DNA of 64,000 nucleotides from Acholoe squamosa. Lineage: Eukaryota; Annelida; Polychaeta; Phyllodocida; Polynoidae. The position numbers and the translations under genes are program-made. Location: NCBI GenBank assembly GCA_949317995.1, contig OX439045.1:3124174-3188173 (forward strand), given 5' to 3'. The notes beneath the pieces are model-generated. The model was not told the origin of the DNA. It made no database searches and was given only the letters and a program-made list of their open reading frames with translations. The number at the start of each line of letters is the position of its first letter. Positions within the stretch are counted from its first letter, which is position 1. This document shows positions 51,601 to 63,668 of this stretch, one piece after another.

Positions 51601-53454
51601 TGCTATTTCCACCAGTTTTTTGTTTCTCACGCAGTTAATATTGTCCATAGAGAGGCAAAACTATAGACCCAAATGTAGGCAAACATGTTATGGACCTGAT
51701 AGAATCAGTGAAAATTCAATTCAAAGCAATCCTCTCAGATTTATAACATAACAAGGCTAAAATGCTAATCTGATAACAGTTCATGAGAATGACCCTGTCA
51801 CGTTTCCTTCATTACATCTGGATGTTAGGGGGGTGTTTCTAGACTGTGACCCAAACTCTTTGCTTATACACCGTATGTTCTTTCGCTTTCTCTCTCTCAT
51901 TCGTTTTATGTAAACACGATGTATGAACATGAAGGTGATGTAAGTACTTTCTTTCATTTTCGATATAAGACATGACACACCACTTGTCCACTTATTTTTG
52001 GACATCTTAATTATACACCATTTTCTATTTCACTTTCTCTCTCTCTAGTTATATGTAAACATGATGTATAGAATAGTCAAGTATTCTTAAAGTAATCAAA
52101 TTATTCCTAACCTAGGGTTGACCATTACACAACAGCTAGGCACAAGAAACTGCAGACCTCAGAAATGCTCTTTGTTGCTGTCCACTCTCTCCCTACCTCC
52201 ACCTTGGATGGATAAGTGACCTCCCCCCCTTTCTAACTGCCCAAGGAACATCACTCTTCACAATTAGATGGTTTCACCTTAACCCTGCTGCAATTAGTTG
52301 ATATAGGACCTAAGCCCGTGGATTTAGCCATGCCAGGCAGATAAATTGAAAGAATGCCTGTTTCTAAGCAAATAATCACCATAGCATGAGGGGAATAACA
52401 GAAATAAGACTTGAGTTTGTGGGAGTAGTAGGAGGGCAGCAGAAGCTGCCTCAGAGGTGATTTAATGCAGGGTCATTACTAATGGCTACAACTTGCTTTT
52501 ACATGTTTATGCATATCTTAGGATTCAGGAAAGTGCTGTTGTACTAATGAAATATTGTGCATATAATGTGAAACTTGCACTTTTTGAAATCCAATTATAG
52601 TGATTAGAGATGTGGTTGGACAGGGATTTTTCCATGCCATGCATATATTGGGTTATATAGGCATGGCAGTCCAATGGATGCACAGCTCCTCTAATAGGTC
52701 TGCTGTGCAATTATTTTGGTAGCCATGAATTTATATGATTTAATAATGCAGGGCAGTGGTATCTTTTGACACATTGTTATAACAGGAATAAGGCCACTTT
52801 GAAGGGGAGGGGGTGTAACCCCCAGTCTTTATTGGGTAATAGATGCACACCTGCTCCCCTTCTGCATACTACTTCTGCTAATGTCGTATTCACCTTTGGC
52901 CATCATGAACAACATATGTGATTATGATTGATTGACCAATAACTATTTTTGAACTCAAAACTCTTCTATGTGCCTTATTCCTTAAATACCCTATATCTCC
53001 AGAACAAAACAAGAATGTATAAAAGGAACCTTGGTAATCTGAAACATGTAGAGTCCAGTGACAAATGGAGAGAAAACATGCAGTACGTACCCTGAAACAA
53101 TATCAACTACACAGCAGAATGATAGGGTGCCATTAATACCAACGACTGAGCGGATCTGTTGTTATTACTGGTACCCCCTATCAAATCCACCATTTTTTTA
53201 CATTAATTTCAAATTGAATGTTTTGGGAGGCAAATGACATTCTTAGGTATGGGAAATATCCCTAAGGTTGTTCCGAGATTCAATTTGAATGGAGTAAACA
53301 TTGGCATCAAGTTGAGCACAAACTTAGCAAAAGCCATAAAACCTCATTACTGCTGGTTGGTGAATCAGTAACTACAAAATCAATGGGAAATATCATGACC
53401 TACAAGGTTACAGCCGTGGGTATTACTGGCATGGGGGATATAACTGGCACAGAG
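51601..53454. other. No gene seen; short two-copy repeat
   Basis: Two copies of an about 65-bp segment (TATACACC...TTTCTCTCTCTC...TATGTAAACAYGATGTAT) at about 51,869-51,930 and 52,013-52,076. Otherwise unremarkable sequence with no supportable coding region. Confidence 0.55.
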
Positions 53455-53520
53455 TCAAATGATATTTCTGTAGATGAAGCTATATAGTTTTCCCTACTGT
53501 TATACACAGTAGATCGAGTC
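53455..53520. repeat. Fragment of the 1.36-kb repeat family
   Basis: GATATTTCTGTAGATGAAGC and following match the start of the unit, then continue into ACACAGTAGATCGAGTC, which is also at the fold-back near 54,390. Confidence 0.75.
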
Positions 53521-53539
53521 AATACAGGTCAATTACCCT

Positions 53540-53830
53540 GATGTGTACCTCATAAGGACTCTGTGTGTAACTGTGTGTCTGTACCTCATAGGAAGATTCA
53601 GTGTAACTGTGTCTGTGTACCTGACAAGGCTAACATCAGAGTACCACATAAGGACCTACTGTGTATCTGTATCTGTGTACCTGACAAAGCTAACATCAGA
53701 GTACCTCATAAGGACACATTCGGTAACTTTGTGTGTGTGTACCTCATAAAGACACAATGTAATTATGTGTGTACCTCATAAGAACACTCTGTGTAACTGT
53801 GTGTACCTAATAAGACTAACATCTGGGGGA
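53540..53830. repeat. Minisatellite with ACCTCATAAGGA and GTGTAACTGTGT
   Basis: About six units of 40-60 bp. A longer sub-unit with CTGACAARGCTAACATCAGAG occurs twice in tandem. ORFs here are repeat translations. The word ACCTCATAAGGA is also the core of the array at 57.87 kb. Confidence 0.8.
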
Positions 53831-54064
53831 CACTGCATAACATTATACTGTAGCTCACGGCCCCTATGACTAGAATAATCAGGAGCGACCCACTACTGGT
53901 CAGTATAATCAGCCCCTAATATGTAAAAATAAAAAGTGTCCGCTAATATCGGCTGCTTCTTAGCTACATGTACCCCACAGGGTTCTCCAGTTAAAAAAGG
54001 CACACTATGTTGTAGTCTTGAATAGACAACTCTGAAATAATAGTATGTCCTGCTCTAGGGCACA
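53831..54064. other. No gene seen
   Basis: Short non-repetitive spacer. Confidence 0.4.
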
Positions 54065-54387
54065 GGCACTGTACTTAAACAGGCATAACCCTTCTTTGAA
54101 AAGCCTCAGCATGTTAATCACTCTGAATTTAGTATGTGTGGCCACTAAAGTGAAAGGTTTAATTGTGTCTTTTTCTTCCCTTTTCTGAGTAAAGGCTAGA
54201 TAATTATTACATGAATTTTGAGATACTGAAAGTGAAAGATGAATAGCTAGGTAGATATAGAGGTGCAGTAAACATAGTCACTTCATGTACTTAACTACAA
54301 CCTAGTACAGAATGTAACAGATAATAACTCGCTCTGATTAAATAATATTTCTGTAGATGAAGCTATATAGTTACCCCTTCTGTCATA
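54065..54387. repeat. 1.36-kb family, end-to-start junction copy
   Basis: Matches the end of the unit (CATAACCCTTCTTTGAAAAG to ACTCGCTCTGATTAA) and continues directly into its start (ATAATATTTCTGTAGATGAAGC). The head-to-tail junction is thus seen at an independent place. Confidence 0.88.
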
Positions 54388-54662
54388 CACAGTAGATTGA
54401 GTCTCATTCTATACAGGTTAATTACCCTGGGTTAATTACCAGACTATAATTTCAATATCTGTTTGGCACATTTTGTCTGAAAACAGACCATCATCTTTTA
54501 ATTGTGTCTTTTTTTCCTTTTCTAAAAGTTAGATAATCATCCCATAAATGTTAAGTTACCGAAAGTGAAAGATGAACACCCAAAGAGATATTTAAAGTAT
54601 AGTGTGGTAATTAACCCTGGGTAATTAACCTGTATAGAACGAGACCTGATCTACTGTGTGAT
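54388..54662. repeat. Fold-back element with ~58-bp inverted ends
   Basis: ACACAGTAGATTGAGTCTCA...GGTTAATTACC (54,388-54,445) is matched in inverse by 54,605-54,662 (GGTAATTAACC...GATCTACTGTGT) with few mismatches. The about 160-bp middle holds a degenerate version of the 1.36-kb repeat's end part (ATTGTGTCTTTTTTTCC, AGTGAAAGATGAA). Confidence 0.75.
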
Positions 54663-55138
54663 ACCATTCTTGACTATAGCCATGGCTCCACAATGCTGTA
54701 TGGAGTGGCAGCGTTATAGGCAGCATGCCAAAATCCATTGTTCTCAGTGACACATGTAAACAAAAAGAACAAAGGAATATCTGTGCAGCCTGTCATGCTG
54801 CTGCCCCATGCCGCCTATTGGAGCTTGGGCTTATGTTTTGATTGTGGACATTTCCCTAGTTTTTTTTGGCTTTGAGATGGATGCAACCCATTTCTTTCAA
54901 CTATTCTCCACCTTGTTTTTCTTATTACACTAAACAAAGTAGAAGCCATTGCATACCAAATCATCACCTGATATCTAAATTGTTGGTGCTTTGGCTTGAT
55001 ATCGTTTAGAGGGTAAGAATCGGTTCAACAGGGGCACATTGTCATGTCATCTACTAAACATCTAAGCTGGAGCTAACACTTTTGATGGGGGTGTTGTCCC
55101 AGAGCATCAGCATGATGCTCTGGGACTTTAATGGCAGG
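54663..55138. other. No gene seen
   Basis: Unremarkable sequence. A short inverted pair, CCCAGAGCATCA / TGATGCTCTGGG, near 55,098-55,123 could form a hairpin. Confidence 0.45.
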
Positions 55139-55345
55139 CCCAGAACTTCATGACAGCATCATGATGACTAATATGCTGGATCACTCCTTTTATGAAAAAA
55201 AATATGTAAAAAAAAATATTTTTCAAAAAGGTTTGGATCTTGACAATATCTGAGATATTTAAATGTAGTAGTCAGCCCCATGGCCCACTAAGGTCATGAC
55301 ACTGATGTCAGATGGCTATCTTGCACTCGAGTGAATATTGCTATA
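55139..55345. repeat. Dispersed repeat, copy 2
   Basis: Matches 45,303-45,520 with about 90% identity, including the poly-A-rich core and GCACTCGAGTGAATATTGC end. Confidence 0.85.
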
Positions 55346-55485
55346 AAAAGGTGGGTGCAGGTGGATCTGTCTGTAAATGCAGGAAATTCTGTGAGGATCA
55401 GCAGGAAAAATTAAACAGATGCATTTGAAAAGACTTGACCTAAAGGATTCCTTAACAGGGCCCTGTCTTTCCTTATCTTACAGAC

Positions 55486-55665
55486 AGATACGGACGTCCG
55501 TATATCACATACAGACCTCCCTATGTTGGTAAATCAAATACAGCTAGAGGGGGTACCAGTTGGTATCCTAAAAGTGACATATGGACATCTGTATGTGACA
55601 TATGGATGTCCATATGTAATATACGGACGTCCATATGTGATATACAGACCTCTGTATGTGTGGTC
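55486..55665. repeat. Palindromic tandem array, about 23-bp units
   Basis: Units are themselves palindromes: ATACGGACGTCCGTAT (55,487-55,502), ACATATGGATGTCCATATGT, and relatives with GGACATC or AGACCTC centres. About seven units, interrupted once near 55,530-55,570. Confidence 0.85.
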
Positions 55666-56440
55666 CATATCTGATATTATTTTGTAGCATTTTAATACAT
55701 TCTAACATAAGGAAAGACAGGCCCCAGACTCAGTAAGAAAGTTGTAATGACGTCTCTATCTCATAAGCACATAAAGATGGCTGATCAATTAAAATGTGTA
55801 TGACATTAAAATGATATATGAAAGAGCTATGGGTCTTCACAAAGACATTGATGGCATATAGGCTATATATGTTATGTACATGTACTGGGAATAGGGACCT
55901 TAAAGCACCCTGCACTAAGGGCCTTTTTTCGTAGATCGTGTCACATATAACAAACTCCCCACCCTCCATTCATGTTTGGTGATCAGGGGAACAAACCAAA
56001 ATTGGGTATCCTGAGGCATTGGAATTGGCTCGGAATTCCAAGCATAACATTGCAAAATAGATAAACTTGATTTTTGCAGTGGGCAAAAAAACTGAAATAA
56101 AAAACTGTATATGGATGGCCAAAGGCTGTATCATATTTGGGGCCACTTTTCATAATGACCTTTACCCATTTCATGTACTCATCTCTAATCAACAGTTTTC
56201 CAGCTGTCTCTGATGAAACATGTATTTTGGAGGGAAACCTGCCTACTGGACATGGTAGCAAGCATGCTCAAAATAACCAATCCACTTTCTTTCCCCCAAA
56301 ATTGGGTATCCTGAGGCATTGAAATTACCCATGCTCAAAATAACCAATCCTCAAGATTTGGAATTGGCTTGGAATTCCAAAAGTAACATTGCATAATTGA
56401 TATAACTTGACACTCTATAGATTAAACTTAAACCCAAAGA
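55666..56440. repeat. Local duplications, no gene
   Basis: AAAATTGGGTATCCTGAGGC begins at about 55,998 and 56,299. GGAATTGGCTYGGAATTCCA and AACATTGCA follow both. GCTCAAAATAACCAATCC occurs at about 56,270 and 56,334. ORFs in this stretch are short and unrecognised. Confidence 0.7.
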
Positions 56441-57865
56441 TGGTGAAGACTGAAGACATTGTCTATATCTGTCTTCACAGTTTTTCCCGCTCTTTCATTG
56501 AAACATGCATAAATATTCTGAACCACAAATCAGGGACCGTTGGACTGACAGCTAAAATCTTGATACCAATTTCAACCCCTTACAAGGTTTTTTTATGTGG
56601 TGTGTATTAGGGACAATATATCACTATTATTGATAGATTTATTCTGACCTAAGAGCCATTGTCACAGACACTTCAAAGAGTAAATTTCTACACTCAACTG
56701 ACTGTAGCAAAAATCTTCAACCAACATCCACCCAAACTGATATAAATAGATAGGATAGGCATATTCTTTTCTATGGCTAAAGGCCAAAACCATGTTTTTT
56801 TGGCATTTGTACACTTTTTTCCTGACACTAACTCATATACCATCTATATGATGTCTATGGTCAGATGAAAGATCATTGCACATCATCCCTAAAATATTGT
56901 CTATAGAGCTTTGTGTAGAATTATGTACAGAAATATGTGTGTCTCACTAAGATGGAGTGTTTCTCCTTATGAGGTAGAGTGAAGGCTTCCCCTCCCAGAG
57001 AACATCTGGCAATCATTAGTCAGATAAACATCACACTACAGCAGAGATGACCTAGTTACCATAGTAACCAGGGTTTCAGTTTACAAGAATACAACTTAAG
57101 TAAGATCAACTTTATAACTGACATTTGGGGAGATCTCACAAAGGTGACCTATATAAAATTATGTGTGTGAATATTACATGGATACAACCTCACAGGGCCA
57201 ACCTAGGTATATCTGGTGTGTCTGAACCCAACATTGACAAAACCCCCTCTGTGTCTATTAGTGACAAAACATCAAACACCACAATGCTCATACCTGAGAT
57301 GCACTTTATGTCCTTCTTTAACTAAAAATCAAATTGACTAAAAAACACATTTTATGTTTTCTAAGAATGTACAAAGCTGTGAATGGATAAATGAATGTGT
57401 GTAGAGCTATTAGGATTTGAAAACTTTTTGCTCTTATGATCCTGTCAGCAAGCTTGTTAGTCTTATAATATCTATGATTTGGCCCTTTTCACCATCTCAG
57501 TGCTAGTTTACAAATGCATTGTGTGTGTGTGTGTGTCTTTGCCCTTATGAGGTTCAGTGCCAGCAGAGGGATAGTTGAAACTTCACCCCTTCCCCAAAGA
57601 CCATCTGCCACTCATTAATTAGATAAACATTGGTATTATGACCCAGTATGCTGGGTTCATTTAACTGCAGCTAGTTAGCTTTACTATGATGGGGGCATGT
57701 TTATTCCTTCAACCTATGGGCATTATCAATAGCTTAAATTAAAAAAAGATTTCTAGATTTCAAGTAATGTTCATAATCCTACATTGTGAGTACCTCATAA
57801 GAACAGGTTGTGCATAATTGTGTGTCTTATATATCCTTCCTTGACCCTACATGGACAGATTTACA
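56441..57865. other. No gene; two diverged ~100-bp copies; X-box-like palindrome
   Basis: Related segments at about 56,935-57,040 and 57,525-57,630 share TTATGAGGT, the stretch with CATCTG and CATTAATTAGATAAACAT. GTTACCATAGTAAC at about 57,055 fits an RFX X-box. No coding region is supported. Confidence 0.5.
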
Positions 57866-58337
57866 TGGATAGAACCTCATAAGGAATATCCATGTACTGG
57901 GTGTGTCTGATATGGATAGACTTCATAAGGTGTATTGATGTACTGTGTGTGTCTGATATGGATAGGGCCTCCTAAGGAATACACTTGTGCTGTGTGTCTC
58001 TGATATAGATATGACCTCAAAAGGAGTACCCAGGTACTGTGTGTCTGATATAGATAGGACCTCATAAGGAGTACCCTTGGACTGTGTGTGTCTAATATGG
58101 ATAGAACCTCATAAGGAATACACTTGTGCTGTGTGTGTCTGACATGGATAGAACCTCATCAGGATTACCCTTGTACTGTGTATGTCTGATATGGATAGGA
58201 CCTCATAAGGTGTACCCATGTACTGTGTGTGTCTGATATGGATAGGACCTCATTAGGAGTACCCTTGTACTGTGTGTGTCTGATATGGATAGGACCTCAT
58301 AAGGAGTACCCTTGTACTGTGTGTGTCTGATATGGAT
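57866..58337. repeat. 47-bp minisatellite, ten copies
   Basis: Ten units of GACCTCATAAGGAGTACCCT plus TGTACTGTGTGTGTCTGATATGGATAG; the last three are almost identical. A minus-strand ORF across it is a translation of the repeat. Confidence 0.95.
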
Positions 58338-58845
58338 TCATAGGATGGTGAAGTTAATTGACATGAATAGGATCGTGAGGTTCACATTTTTGTCATAACA
58401 CAGTAATAAAGGTCATCTTACTGAAAGGTTATCTCTCTATATCTATGTTAGACAGACACTGCCATCCTATCTATGTTAGACACACAATTATATATAACTC
58501 CTTGTGAGGTTATATCAATATAGGGCATCACACACAGGTTGATGTTATATTGCCTGGGGTGCCCTTATGAGGTATTGAGGCAGGACAGCAGGTGGGATAA
58601 CTACCATGGCACAGAAGAGCCACCTAGTGAGTGTATGTGGAACCACTTAGAATACTGTGTTTGACTGTGTTTACTAAAGACACCTAAACACAATATTAAA
58701 CACACTTAATGCCTTGTGAGGTCTTGACTCAAAAACTCTGAAAATTCGTTTTATAACCTAAAATGCCCAAATAAGGGCATTTCCTTGTGAGTTTACCTCA
58801 CAAGGATGAAGTACCTCACAAGGTATCCCCATTCCCGTAGAGTAC
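58338..58845. other. No gene seen
   Basis: Contains CTTGTGAGTTTACCTCACAAG near 58,785-58,806, a perfect-arm hairpin, and a second copy of ACCTCACAAGG right after. Confidence 0.5.
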
Positions 58846-59476
58846 TGTCAATAGGCGGTTCAGTGACTATTAGTGGCGGAAGACAGAAGCTCAGAGGTCT
58901 TCAGTTGATCCAGGTTTATTCCAGTTTGGTTCAGAGTTATCATAAGATGGTACAGCATGATCACTCACCAAGCTTATCAAGCCAAGCCTATGCCTTAGTG
59001 TAGGGTGATGTAGCCCCTAGGTCTGTGAGCAGTCTAAGACTCTGACTGAGCAGGATCTGTCCAGCTTATAAAGGTGGAAAGAGCTGCTCAGGCTGACTCA
59101 TGCTTCCATATTAGGGCGTGCCCAGTGACTCAGTCTGGGGGATGAGTAGCTCAGCCCCAGTCAGGTTAGATCCAGCCTGATCCGGATTTGAGAGGGGGTG
59201 AGCTGCTCTCAGGGGTGAGTCACCTTGGCAGGCATGACTAGGAGTAGTGCATGAGTCATACATTCCAGTGGGGGTTCACAGGTGGAGCCTGGGGGTTCCC
59301 ACTGGGAGAGGGAGGGGGTGAGTGAGTCACTCTGGGGTGAGTGAGTCACTCAGCCTTTTAGGTTGAAAATAGGTAGGGGCTGTGAGTAGGCTTGTAGGCA
59401 AAGTTCTGGACAAGCCTAGCGGTGAAAAAGTAAATATATACAGAATAATTGTAATACCCAGAATAGTCTCTTGACA
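58846..59476 (-). repeat. LTR of a further minus-strand element (631 bp)
   Basis: Minus strand begins TGTCAAGAGAC after a purine-rich GAGTGGGAGTGTGGGGATA and ends CCTATTGACA, so the ends form the inverted repeat TGTCAA/TTGACA. TTTATAAG (near 59,068) precedes AATAAA (near 58,914) in the right order. Only a short internal piece (59,477 to about 59,645) follows before the next element, so it is a 3' LTR remnant. No coding part was found. Confidence 0.65.
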
Positions 59477-59699
59477 TATCCCCACACTCCCACTCATCTC
59501 CGCTATGAGTGCAGGGAAAATATAGGTTTACAGCAGTAAGGATTCTGGGTTTACCAAATTCTTATTTACAGAAATGGAGTATCTGTGTAATCTTGATCAG
59601 GCTAGAGGCAATTGCCACAGGGTTCTTAATTACAATAGGTCCTTAAAGGGGGCTTCAACGGGGTAGGGGCAGACGTATGCCAGGACCTGAGGGAGAAAT

Positions 59700-62600
59700 C
59701 CTACGTCGAAGAAGAGGGAGGTTGGGTTGAAGAGTTGACCCGAGTGAGTGCGGCACACCTCCCCCCGAACCATCCGTGTGTAACCTTCTTGAAGGGCTTC
59801 GGATGGGAGATCGGTGATTCCAAGGAACAACTCCGATTCGCCCAGAACTCCTCACCTTTGGGGGGGAAACGATGGTATATTGCAGTATCGGTGAAGGGGC
59901 GGACTGCGGAATTTTTGATTGACACAGGTGCCAGCCATTCGTGTGTCTCGAGAAAATTCTTCAGTCTGGTGTCCGGCAACCATGAAACGCTACCAGTTGG
60001 CGTTAATGATTGCACGGCCGACGGTAGCCAGATGCAGACTTTTGGCAAGACTTTCATACAGATCGGGATGGGGGGCTACGAGTATGTAATGAGCCCTACT
60101 ATAGCCGAGATAAGTGACGCCGGGATAGTTGGCCTGGACTTCGCAAGTTTGTATGGTGCTGTATTGGACCCCCGATTTGGGATGTTGAAAATAAGGCAAC
60201 CCTACAACTGCGAGATCCCATGCATATTGAGACATGTATCCTCGGTAGCCACCGTGGTACAGACAGTAAAGATTCCGCCAGGAACGGCTTGCGACGTTTT
60301 GTGTTCTTCGAACCATGCATTTCGAGGTTCGAATGCTGTCTTCGAGCCTAATTTTGAATCACTATCTAGCTTACAGCTAGATTCAGTTGACACTCTGGTG
60401 GTAAGTGGATCGTGGACAGTAGTCCCAATCATGAACAGGGGTTTGAAACCTGTGTATCTGAGAAAGAATGAAAAAATCGGCGACATGTCCCTGATAGAAC
60501 ACATTTCGGAATCTCGATTTCGAACTGAGTTACCCGCGGGGACAGTTCGGGGACTACCAGATGACCTAATGAAGTTAGTAAACGATTCTTCCCTGAGGAA
60601 GAAGTCAGAAAAAGAAGGACTTCCAGCACTGCTTGCCACCTACAACGATGCCTTTGGGAAACTGGGGGGCGCGGTAGGTCGCACTAGCAAGGTACTACAC
60701 GGGTGATTCAAAGCCTTTCAAAATACCCTATAGGAGGTTACCACTGAAAAAGAAGGTGGAGGCGGAGAAACAAATTCTCGAACAGCTGGAGAAAGGGGTC
60801 ATAGTGCCGAGCACGAGCCCTTGGTCTAGCCCTGTGTGCATGACCACTAAGAAGGATGGGTCTATTCGATTTTGCATCGATTACAGAAAGCTGAACGGCT
60901 TGACAAAGAAAAACTCCTATCCCTTACCCAGGATAGACGAGACCTTAGACTCATTGGGGGGGAACAAATACTATTGTACCCTCGACCTCCAATCGGGGTA
61001 CTGGCAGATCGGGATGGACCCTAAGGATATGGAGAAGACAGCCTTCTCGAGCCACATGGGCCTATTCCAGTACAACGTTTTACCTTTTGGGCTGTGCAAT
61101 GCACCGGCCACTTTCGAAGGTATGATGGAGGAAATGCTGAGCGACCTTCTTTGGAAGAGTTGTTTGGTGTACCTCGATGATGTCATAGTATTTGGAAAGA
61201 CTTTTGAGGATTGTATGAACAACCTCGAACTAGTCTTGAAGAGAATCCTAGCAAATGGGCTAAAATTAAAATCAAAGAAATGTAATTTATTTAAATCATC
61301 TATTACATATCTCGGCCGAATAATAACTCCGGACGGCGTAAAAGCCGACCCTGAAAAACTCCAGACAGTGTCCGAATGGCAGAAACCCATATGTGCGAAG
61401 GAGGTAAGATCCTTCCTGGGCTTCTGCTCATACTATCGAGACTTCCTGCCGAATTACTCCAAAGTAAGCTATCCCTTACAAATATTGGCACATTGGACCC
61501 CAGGTCGGGCAAAGGAACGTTTCACATGGGGAGACGAACAGGACATAGCCTTCGAGCAAATAAAACACTTGTTTGCTAACACGCCAGTACTGAAATATCC
61601 AACTGCGGATGATCATTTCATTCTGGACACAGACGCTAGCAATGATAGTATCGGTGCAGCCCTGTCGCAGGTCCAGGACGGGGTCGAAGTACCAATCGCC
61701 TTTGCTAGTAACACTCTGAATAGGGCACAACGAAACTATTGCACCACCAAACGTGAGTTGCTGGCTGTGGTGGTGTGTACTAAAAAGTTTCGACACTTCC
61801 TATGGGGTACCGATTTTACTCTCCGAACCGACCACTCATCCCTAAGGTGGCTCCTTAATTTTAAGGACGCCGAAGGTATGATCGGCCGTTGGCTGGCACA
61901 CTTGTCAGAGTTCGGGTTGGAGCATAACCAGATCCAACATAGACCGGGTTCGAAGCATATCAATGCAGATGCCCTTTCCCGGAGGCCTATCAGAAAGTGC
62001 CAGAAAATCGATTGTGATGATTGCGGGGCTCACAACGCAGTGGCCGCAACGGTTCGAACTAGACAGTCGTTGCCGTTGCCTAGCGCCAGCATGGAGAATG
62101 TTATAGAATGGCCAGAAGAGACCATCCTACATTTCCAACAAAATGATCCCGCTATCAAGAGAGTGGTTTGTTACCTGAACAAGAATGCCAAGCCCGAACG
62201 GCCGGAATTGTCCCTCGAAGATAGAGAGACCCGCAAATTTCTAGCCCAATGGACCGAGCTAGAAATTCGAGACGGTCTACTGTGTCAATGGAAAACCTGT
62301 CCCACCAAGGACAAGGTTTTACAGATAGTGATTCCTATGTCACTAAGACGAGATATTATGTTTTATTGCCACGGGCATAAAACGAGCGGACACTTCGGGA
62401 AGAAGAGGACCTTAGAACGCCTAGCCAGGAGGTACTACTGGCCAGGAATGCATAACGACATCATAAGATGGGTTATGACTTGTCCCGAATGCGGCAGGAA
62501 TAAACTATTCGCCCGGGTAGCTATTGATATCATCAGCGGAATCGAGCCCACACCCCGGGGCAATACTTGCATGATGGTAGTAACCGACTATTACACCAAA

Positions 62601-63668
62601 TACACTCGAGTATATCCTTTACCTGACCACAAGGCAGCCACTTGCGCTATTGCCTTTGTGAAGGGATGGGTGTTACATCTCGGTGCACCATTAATGATGC
62701 ACAGCGACCAGGGACGAGAATTCGAGTCCAACCTGTGGCAAGAGATGTGCCACTTTTTGGCTATTTGTAAAACTCGAACCAATCCATACAGGCCACAGTC
62801 TGACGGCCAGGTAGAAAGATTCAATCGAACATTGATACAAGTCCTTAAACCCTTGGTAAATTCTTGCCAGGACGACTGGGACGAGCAATGTGACTTCGTA
62901 GTACATGCTTACTGTGCACTGTGCACTGTGCACGCCGCGACGAACTGCTCTCCTAATTTGTTAGTATTTGGGGAGGACATTATAATGCCCGCCGATCTCG
63001 TATATGGTGTTATAAGGGTAAGCCCCGAAGCCCCTTATACTGTGATGTTTGTGGAATCTCTGCGAGACCAATTCAAGAAAGCTTATGAAGTAGTCCGAAA
63101 CGAGCTACTAAAGAACGCGAATTAGCAGAAGGTTGGGTATGACACCCACCTAAAGCCACGATAATTCAGCGTGGGCGACCGAGTGTTCAGGTTGCATGAA
63201 CCTTCAAGGTGCAAGAAATTGATCTCGAGCTGGGATGGACCTCATGTGGTCACCCGAATTATATCTGAGAGCACCGTTATGCTTATGAGTCTAGCTACAG
63301 GCCGCATGAATAAGTCTAACGTGTGTAGGTTGAGGAGATGGAGGGGACGAGATGCCACCAACTCTGAGTGCGACGAAATCTCCAAGCAGATGACTGAGAA
63401 GAAGGACGAGATTCTAATGAAGACCAACAAACTGCCGAGGAAAATGAAGGATACGGCCCCTAAGAGGAGAAGAGGCCGACCTGCAAAAGTGGTGAATGAG
63501 AAAAAGCCAAAGAAAGGACGACCCGTAAAGGTCGAAGCTGACACGAATTTAAAATCTAATCGTGAGAAAATTGTCTCGGCGGAACGGAGAACTCGAGGTA
63601 GGGGGAAACTGTTGGCACGTTCCACTGAATTTTCTCGAGAATCTCAGTTGAACAACAAGGGAAGATAG
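59700..63668 (+). pseudogene. pol: Pol of the right-edge gypsy element, about three breaks
   Basis: Domains in order: protease (EFLIDTGASHSCVS), RT (CLVYLDDVIVFGKT), RNase H (LDTDASNDSIGAALSQ, LRTDHSSLRWLL), integrase zinc module (GHKTSGHFGKKRT to CPEC) and core (HSDQGREFES, DGQVERFNRT). The C-terminal tail is longer than in the 29.6-kb copy and has two AT-hook-like motifs, KRRRGRPAK and KKGRPVK. The reaction and layout are as for the 29.6-kb pol; this copy is broken. Confidence 0.93.

Noticed and set aside
47221-53454. Possible host exons
   Set aside because: No ORF with coding composition, conserved domain or paired splice signals could be supported in this AT-rich stretch.
53543-53781. 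Overlapping plus-strand ORFs rich in Cys and Val
   Set aside because: Repeat translations in two frames.
57877-58065. Minus-strand ORF of 62 codons
   Set aside because: It is a translation of the 47-bp minisatellite.
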